A stretch of 64,000 bases of DNA from Coriaria nepalensis (Eukaryota > Streptophyta > Magnoliopsida > Cucurbitales > Coriariaceae), in NCBI GenBank assembly GCA_027186245.1, contig CP114493.1:8935501-8999500 (forward strand), in the 5' to 3' direction. The notes under the pieces are model-generated. The model was given only the letters and a program-made list of their open reading frames with translations, was not told the origin of the DNA and searched no databases. Positions 57,778 through 64,000 of this stretch are shown piece after piece; positions within the stretch are counted from its first letter, which is position 1, and the number at the start of each line of letters is the position of its first letter. Both the position numbers and the translations under genes were made by a program.

Positions 57778-59249
57778 CTTGCTTGACGAACTTGACAACA
57801 TCCTTATATTCATGTGAGGGAGCCTTGACCCCGGATCTGCAGAGGGGACATAGCCCCTACTTCGTCCAGTGGGTGCTTCTGGAGCACCCTGCAGAGCAGC
57901 ATCGTCAGGAATAGTTGATCCTTCGAGGTATCTAACACAATGTAAAAAGGATTAAAAGGGTAGAACAAAGTGATAATTTAGCTTATACTATCTTCGTTGG
58001 ACATGCTTTCTGTGATTGATATGATTGTGGTTATAAACAGACAGGAAGTGGCTGATTATTAATTGTACCTGAAACCAAGATCTTCCGCAAGGAACCGGAG
58101 TTGGAGGCTCTTTCCTTCATTGAATACCTTCTTAATGTAGAGAGCCTTGAAGAACCAATAGGGTTTTTCTCATTCAGAAGAGATTCCGATAGTTGTGAAC
58201 GGCCAACTTTAAAAATTCCATCCAAAATTGCACTCTGTAGACCAGATGGTAGAAACGAACCAACCACCCCACTATTAATAGCTTGATGTACTGCAAATGA
58301 CGGAAAAGAGCATGTGATAACTATATGCTACAAATAAGCTTTATAGGCATAATTTACATAGTTAGAAAGGCTTAAATCAAAAGTTGGTAAAGACAGAAAT
58401 AGATAAATAAGTAGCTTCAATTCACCTGTGTTTGCAATAGCTGGATCTAGACCCAGAACAGAGAGAACTTCCATGGCTGCTCTGAAGTCTTTAACACTAA
58501 GTTCTGTATTGTAAGTTGAAATCTGGAATCAATAAAGTCAAAAGCAGTCAATAAGACTTCAAGTGTGTAATTGCAATAGGAAAAAAGGCTGAACAGATAA
58601 AAAATGATTACCAGTCTGCTTTCCGTTTCGTAAGTATTCAGCATCGCAATTGATGCTAGACCCTGTTTACAGAGGCCAATTTCCAGGCAAGATTATGAAC
58701 ATCCTGGATGCCAGTATTCATTCCTGTATAAATCATGTGAGACTTTGTTTACTGCACAAAAAATAGAACTATACCTACCGAAACCACCAGCTGGAGGGAA
58801 TCGATGAGCAGCATCACCAGCAAGTATTATCTGATGTGACAATAAGAATTTCTCAGCAACTTCAGCGTGCATCACCCATGGCTTTATATCTTTGATATCT
58901 GTCTCCAAGTTCATGACCAACCAATTTGAAGATTAAGTTCTCAGACATCTGCAAAAAGTTGAATCCTTTGTAGAAACTATCACTACGAAAAGATAGTCAT
59001 TTTCAACATTTTAAAACGTTTTAACTATTAATAAGTTGCCTGGCTTGTTGAGAAACATAGGGATGAACTAGTTTGCCTTGCTTCATATTATTATCTCAAG
59101 CAGAGATCAGCAGTTGTTTATCCTTGTTACACAAAAAAGATCTTTCAAAGAACTAGATAAAACTATCTCCCTATAAGTAAATATGTGATGGATGATAGTA
59201 CCTGTGGAGTAAAATCTTCAAGATCTTGCTGGGATGGATAGATCGGTGT
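57778..59249 (-). pseudogene. FAD-dependent monooxygenase (EMB2421-like), truncated
   Basis: Minus-strand exons: 59249-59202 (TPIYPSQQDLEDFTPQ), about 58950-58770 (DIKPWVMHAEVAEKFLLSHQ, then the FAD-contacting ILAGDAAHRFPPAGGFG), MNTGIQDVHNLAWKLA near 58700, STYNTELSVKDFRAAMEVLS near 58500, INSGVVGSFLPSGLQSAILD near 58250 and YLEGSTIPDDAALQGAPEAP to 57778. Two frameshifts are visible: near 58900 (after FKLVGHELGD) and near 58132 (after GSSRLSTL, where KVFNEGKSLQLRFLAEDLGF resumes in another frame). The N-terminal Rossmann GxGxxG region is absent; the sequence upstream of 59250 has no further exons. It lies beside the DUF212 gene. Confidence 0.75.
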
Positions 59250-60862
59250 CTGTAATATAATGAGCAAACGTTAAAGCACATAATGGCCAAGAAGAAAAAT
59301 TAATTCCGAACAAGAGCTCTGCAAAATTGCCATTGATCACGAGGGATAGGGAAGCAAAAGTCGTTAGTTACTGGGCCGATAAACAGAAACAGGCCCATAC
59401 TTTACAAAAGCTCGCATCTTGGTGCTTAATAACTGCTCAAGTTCATCGGTCCATGAGTGATATTTATCTACTTCCTTTGGGCTTTGGTCTTTGGGCTTTT
59501 TAATAGGTGGGTCCAAAACCCACCTAACTAAGAATAAAAGTAAAATAAAATGTTATCAGTGGCACTGTGCTTGTGGGTCCCATAACACCTGTGATAAATT
59601 ATTTATCATTAATAAATTTAGAAAAAAATAATAATAAATACAGATCCGTAGTTGCGGCCCATGATGCCCATGTGGAACGGGTCAGAAACCCCACTCTAAA
59701 CCTCAATTATTAATCCCAGCCCAACCCCCACCCCCACCCCCTTCTCTCTTCTTCTGACCCAAACAAAACTGACACCCTCGCCCTCCATCCCCAGTCTCTC
59801 AATCTCCCACCGTCCACGTGTCCCCCCTCTTTCTCACCACCTATCGCCTATTTACCGTTATGACCCAACCGTATTTTAAAACCTTTCTTTATCCCCCTTT
59901 ATCTCTCGTTTAGTCTTTTATATGAAACAGTGGGTTTGGGGTGTCTGCCCCTTATTCTAACGGTTAATTAAACATCTCGTTGGTGATTGTTATGATTATT
60001 AGATTAAAATGAGTTTAATACAATTGCTCATATCTATGTATAGTATAGTATAGTATATGATCTAAAATAATGTTATAGATCAGCCTCCCAACTCATGAAA
60101 CAGTGCCTCTTTTTTTTTTTTTCACTTGGATTTTAATATTTACTTGAATCTCCCACAAGATTCGACGGTGAAAGGTAGGTAGATCGTGAGTTCTGTATGC
60201 TGCATAAACATCTAGACTGAGAGATGAAGAAGGAATTTACATGCTGTTCTTGATGTGGACATTATTTTCTCTATCCTCCCATGCAGACAACAAATACAAG
60301 AATTCAGGCAGCAACCTGAATTTCGCAGTAAAAAGGGTGTTCAACGATTCTCAGTTAAAATTATAAATGAATAAAAATGCATATATTTCTTAATGCATGC
60401 ACTGTGATTATTTTACTCTTTTTTTTTTTTTTTTTTTTTTTACTTTTATGTACATTTAGTCGGTTCAAGATTCAACCAAGCAGGAATTGTTTAATGTTAT
60501 TATAGATCTGAACTTCATTGTCAGCTAGCAGTGACCGAAAATTCCCCCGGCCATTAGTTCAGTTAGCTAAGGCATTATCTTTTTTCAACTAAAAAACACA
60601 TCTGATATTTATACTTCCCTGCATATTTTTGTGGGTGGTTCTATCTCTTCTTCTTCTTCTTTTATTGTGAATCCGCTTGTTTTTCTATCATGTTCTATTA
60701 TCTCATCTGAATATCTCCCACATGGGTCCCCTCTGCATTCAAGTTTCAGATGTGTTTGGGTTTCAGATTTTTCTTGTGCCGGTTTCATGAATCGGAAAAA
60801 GAAATAGTAAGAATGTGGTGAGATTTTCTTCAGTTTTCGTGGGAAAAAAAGAGGGGGGGAAA
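59250..60862. other. Upstream region of remorin gene
   Basis: No gene supported. It is pyrimidine-rich at about 59730-59900, with CCACGTGTCC at 59814-59823 (a G-box core, CACGTG), a T run at 60420-60442 and CTT repeats near 60648. It probably holds the remorin promoter and leader. Confidence 0.45.
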
Positions 60863-62160
60863 ATGAGATCTATAGAGGATAAAGGGTGCTACTATAACAA
60901 CAATGGAGTAGCAATCCACGAGGTGTCGAGTAATAATAGTAATGGAGCGAGTTTCGAGTTTCACAAAGGCAATGGTGGTCATGTTAAGCGAGCCTCGGCT
61001 CACCACCGCACGGCCTTAGGCAAACCGACTCCTTCCAAGTGGGACGATGCTCAAAAATGGCTTGTTGGTTTGTCCAGAAATGGAGGAGGCGGAGGTGGTG
61101 GTGGAGGAGGAGGCGACAAAGCTCAATCCAAATCTGGGGCTCGAGACTCGAATGCGGACGACTTGAGACTAATAGCCCCGGTTCCGCAAAAAGAGCAAGA
61201 CTACTTGAGCTCTGAAGGAGAAGAAGGAGAAGAAAGGAAGAACATAGAATGTGACGATTCGGGTTGGATAATCAATAAACCTCCTATGGACGAGATCGAC
61301 ACCACGTCAGCAATCATGAGGTCGGTATGTGTTAGAGACATGGGGACGGATATGACTCCGATTGCTAGCCAAGAACCGTCAAGGACAGCCACTCCTATTA
61401 GAGCCACCACTCCGGCCGGGAGGAGCCCTATTGCATCCGGGTCCTCAACTCCTGCAAGGTTCCGATCGGGAATGCAACCGGCGGAAGGTTTTCAAAGCGG
61501 GTTGAAGTCTACAGGTGGTGTGGGAGGAGCCAATAGAACTGGCGGCTGGCAAGGGAGCGGAGGTGGTGGTGAGGAATCAACGAATGTGAGTAAAGTGGGC
61601 GAGAATATAAACCTTCCTGATTCTGATCAGGTGAGAAAGATGAGTTCATTGGAATCTCGAGCAATCGCTTGGGATGAGGCAGAACGAGCAAAATACACGG
61701 CAAGGTAATACTAGTGACCTCTTAATTCTCTATTTTGATCATATTTGACATGTTAACATTTAGGTACAAGAGAGAGGAGGTGAGGATACAAGCATGGGAA
61801 AATCATGAGAAGAGGAAAGCTGAAATGGAAATGAAAAGGATGGAGGTATATATATTGATATTTCATTTATTAAGAACAAGTGACAGGAAGTATTTGCACA
61901 TACATATGTACGTAAGATGCAATATTGGTTAATGGTAGGCAAAGGCAGAGAGAATGAAAGCGAGAGCACAAGAGAAGATGGTGAATAAGGTGTCAGCGAC
62001 AAGAAGATTAGCAGAGGAGATGCGAGCAAATGCAGAGGCTAAACTGAATGAGAAAGCTGTGACTACTTGTGAGAAGGCTGATTACATTAGGAGGACTGGC
62101 CACTTGCCCTCTTCTTTTTCTTTTTCCTTCAACTTCAAGTTGCCTTCCCTTTGCTGGTAG
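60863..62160 (+). CDS. Remorin family protein
   Basis: Three exons: 60863-61704, 61764-61845 and 61939-62160; 381 residues. Remorins are plant-specific proteins on the inner leaflet of plasma-membrane nanodomains, involved in cell-to-cell transport, immunity and symbiosis. The C-terminal remorin domain (from about residue 265) has RAIAWDEAERAKYTARYKRE, a long basic-acidic coiled coil (HEKRKAEMEMKRMEAKAERM, VNKVSATRRLAEEMRANAEA) and the final RTGHLPSSFSFSF membrane-anchor type end. The long N-terminal region is disordered, with an 11-Gly run and TP/SP-rich repeats (PIRATTPAGRSPIASGSSTP), so it belongs to a long-N-terminus remorin group. ATG 60863 begins MRSIEDKGCYY; the upstream in-frame extension is a poorer start. 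Intact. Confidence 0.93.
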
Positions 62161-62365
62161 CACCATCACACTATCATATTATGTTCGGATATTAATTATA
62201 CCGATTCAATTCATCTAAATCCTGTTATTGCTTCTCCATCCCATACCTGATACCACATTTTTCATATATATATTCCATTGTGTTTAAGTATTGCTCGGAA
62301 ATGTATTCAAATGGATGAAGTTCCTTGTTAAATAATAATAGCAATAATAACTACTTTATGATGAG

Positions 62366-62521
62366 ATGACAATCACTTATCACATAATCAAAGAACCGAA
62401 AAGGCAGCCTTCTGCTCCAATTGAATCACCCATCGCATGTAAATTGACGGACGGTCACGGATACGCCATGCCTGATTCACCGGATGATGAGAATGTTCCG
62501 ACATTTGGCAGGAGCGGCTGA
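62366..62521 (+). other. Small ORF of 51 codons, uncertain
   Basis: Begins MTITYHIIKEPKRQP and ends SPDDENVPTFGRSG. Composition is protein-like in its second half, but I recognise no family and the length is not significant. It may be a stray exon or chance. Confidence 0.15.
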
Positions 62522-62605
62522 GTCTCTGTTGGAAGCAGAACAAGATTCAACAGCAGTTTGATTTATGGAAGATTTTCTACAGTACAGCTTTTTTGGTGGT
62601 ATGTT

Positions 62606-63020
62606 CTATTTCTTTCCTGTGTCATGATCAACTTCCACTCCCGATCCCATAAGCCTTTCGAGATGAAACACATGTGGGTCCTCCCACGTGCTCGGGTCCT
62701 GCCGTATTGCCCAAGCATTGACGAAGACCATTGCTCCTTTGGGCGCTGTGAATCCACAGATTTCTACATCCGCTTCTGCTTTTTGCGGGAGGAGTAGAGG
62801 CACTGCTGGATGTAACAGGAAAGTTTCTTTTATTATGGCCTGTAGGTAAGGGGGGGGGGGGGGGGTGAGGAATGTCTGATTCTTGAACAACATCGCCTTC
62901 TCCAATGATCGCTCGTAGCTTGGATTTGGATTTTAACATTACATGTGGGTTACGTAGTAGTTCTGCCAGTGCCCATTCTAATGTCGCTGTCGATGTGTCG
63001 GTCCCAACAGCAAACATATC
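62606..63020 (-). pseudogene. CYP76-type cytochrome P450 fragment
   Basis: On the minus strand, a CAG acceptor precedes DMFAVGTDTSTATLEWALAE (I-helix, oxygen-binding GTDTS) from 63020, then KLRAIIGEGDVVQESDIP. At 62865-62851 a run of 15 C on this strand shifts the frame. Homology resumes in another frame with YLQAIIKETFLLHPAVPLLL, KAEADVEICGF and FVNAWAIRQDPSTWEDP, ending near 62606 before the heme-binding Cys region. The ExxR motif is damaged (ETFL instead of ETFR). First exon and heme domain are missing. Confidence 0.85.
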
Positions 63021-63088
63021 CTGTTTAAGATGTAATGTCATGTATTCAGAATAGATATGCGTTTATATAATGCTAAAGTCACGTAAAC

Positions 63089-63329
63089 TGTTAGGAATTT
63101 TAATAAATGCTCTACGTGTTTGGTAGTTGTCCAAGTATTTAGCTAAGTCTTCAGGCATGTGTTTAGTAGGTCAAGTAGTGGGTTTTAATGGGCTTACTTA
63201 CCCAGTTTATAGGAATAGTGGAGTAGTGGGTTTAGTTTTTAGTTTTTGTATTTGCTTATATATATGGCTGTTGCTTTAATTTTCTATCTCTTCTTTATCT
63301 CTGTTCGTTGTATCAGTGGTATCAGAGCC
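63089..63329 (+). mobile_element. Copia-type LTR with tRNA-Met primer site
   Basis: A TG...CA segment (TGTTAGGAAT to TTGTATCA, 63089-63315) is followed one base later by TGGTATCAGAGCC (63317-63329), the standard primer-binding site of Ty1-copia elements. A short start of a gag-like frame (MASDNNYVQPSM, ATG at 63393) follows. The LTR is short (about 227 bp), so its left edge is tentative. Confidence 0.7.
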
Positions 63330-63430
63330 ACTGAGCTCTTTGAAAAAAAAGAAAAAGCAGTAGCTTTTCTTTTTTTCTTGCAAACAAGTCTCAATGGCCT
63401 CCGACAACAATTATGTTCAACCATCGATGA

Positions 63431-63890
63431 TTAGCCTTTGTTTCCTTCATCCTCGTTAACAATGGAGAAGACTTTGTTAACGGTGGGCAGTGGTGTCATC
63501 ATGAGGATCTGGCTGCGAACATTGCTATAGGTCTCATTGAGTCCCATGAGGAACTGGATGAGCCTCTGATGCTGTTGCATCTGAGCGAGACCAGCTGAAG
63601 AATTGCAGTGTGCACATACTGGAAGTGTAACGAGTATAGAATATCCATCCCACAATGTTTTGAGCTTGGTGTAGTAGGAAGCCACCGATGAATTTCCTTG
63701 AATGAGAACTGCTATTTCCTTTTGGATCGTAAACAATCTTGATCCATTCACCTTGTCGAAGCGTTCTTGGAGATCATCCCAGAGTTTCCTTTGCCATGGT
63801 TGCAATGATAGCCTTACTTGACAGTTCTTTGGAAATTGAGTTTAAGATCCACGAAGATATCATGGCGTTATATCGTTCCCAGGGAATAAG
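63431..63890 (-). mobile_element. Copia gag fragment, opposite strand
   Basis: Minus-strand reading gives RYNAMISSWILNSISKELSS upstream, then after a frameshift near 63800 LWDDLQERFDKVNGSRLFTI, SVASYYTKLKTLWDGYSILV, QRLIQFLMGLNETYSNVRSQ and a stop at about 63431. This is the retrotransposon gag (UBN2-type) pattern. It points towards the LTR at 63089 rather than away from it, so the element is rearranged. Confidence 0.75.
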
Positions 63891-64000
63891 GTATGGAGAA
63901 AGCTGAAGAGGTTTAGAGAATTAACCTGTTATATCGTTCCCAGAGTTTAGAGAAAGCTGAAGATATCACTTGTCGACTCCATATCCTATAGTTTGAGCTT

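Overview
The window is nuclear DNA of a flowering plant, almost certainly a eudicot. Genes are sparse and split by short GT-AG introns, intergenic DNA is AT-rich, and many products are plant-typical (BAHD acyltransferases, SKIP14 F-box protein, LHT-type amino-acid transporter, remorin, PPR and CYP76-type relics). The species cannot be named from the sequence; a rosid, perhaps a cucurbit, is only a guess. I see no tRNA, rRNA or CRISPR array.

Layout. 1-10 kb: a tandem BAHD acyltransferase cluster, with one deletion derivative, one intact single-exon gene and one intact two-exon gene, separated by 5 kb of AT-rich DNA with Copia retrotransposon relics. 10.7-13.4 kb: a decayed PP2A B' subunit gene sharing a divergent promoter region with an intact SRP72 gene (13.4-16.9 kb). 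17.7-18.4 kb: scattered ClpC chaperone exons. 20.3-23.7 kb: two convergent, unrelated F-box genes, SKIP14-like (with an internal repeat expansion) and a small F-box gene. 26.0-27.2 kb: an intact six-exon MAD2 gene on the minus strand.

27,830-46,707: a head-to-tail tandem duplication of a 9,439-bp unit. All stretches I compared are identical between copies. The junctions share only AAAG. Each copy holds a possible long hairpin RNA, a decayed ABCC transporter, a decayed PPR gene and an intact LHT1-like transporter. The right breakpoint lies inside the first exon of a PRUNE-like DHH-family gene, so an orphan 5' end of that gene sits at the middle junction, while the full gene (46,582-48,168) survives at the far end.

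48.6-53.8 kb is a gene graveyard: a decayed DNA polymerase alpha B-subunit gene, a decayed TLC-domain gene directly abutting the 3' end of a RecQ5-like helicase gene, and two exons of an unrecognised gene. 54.6-59.2 kb: an intact DUF212 membrane-protein gene, followed by a truncated and frameshifted FAD monooxygenase (EMB2421-like); this pair is also neighbouring in Arabidopsis, as I recall. 60.9-62.2 kb: an intact remorin. 62.6-64.0 kb: a CYP76-type fragment broken at a poly-G tract, then a rearranged Copia element.

The intact genes do not form a pathway. They cover specialised metabolism (BAHD), protein targeting (SRP72), ubiquitination (F-box), the spindle checkpoint (MAD2), amino-acid uptake (LHT1) and membrane organisation (remorin). 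The main novelty is structural: the young exact duplication, the hairpin it carries, and the density of recently broken genes. I found no clearly new multi-gene system.
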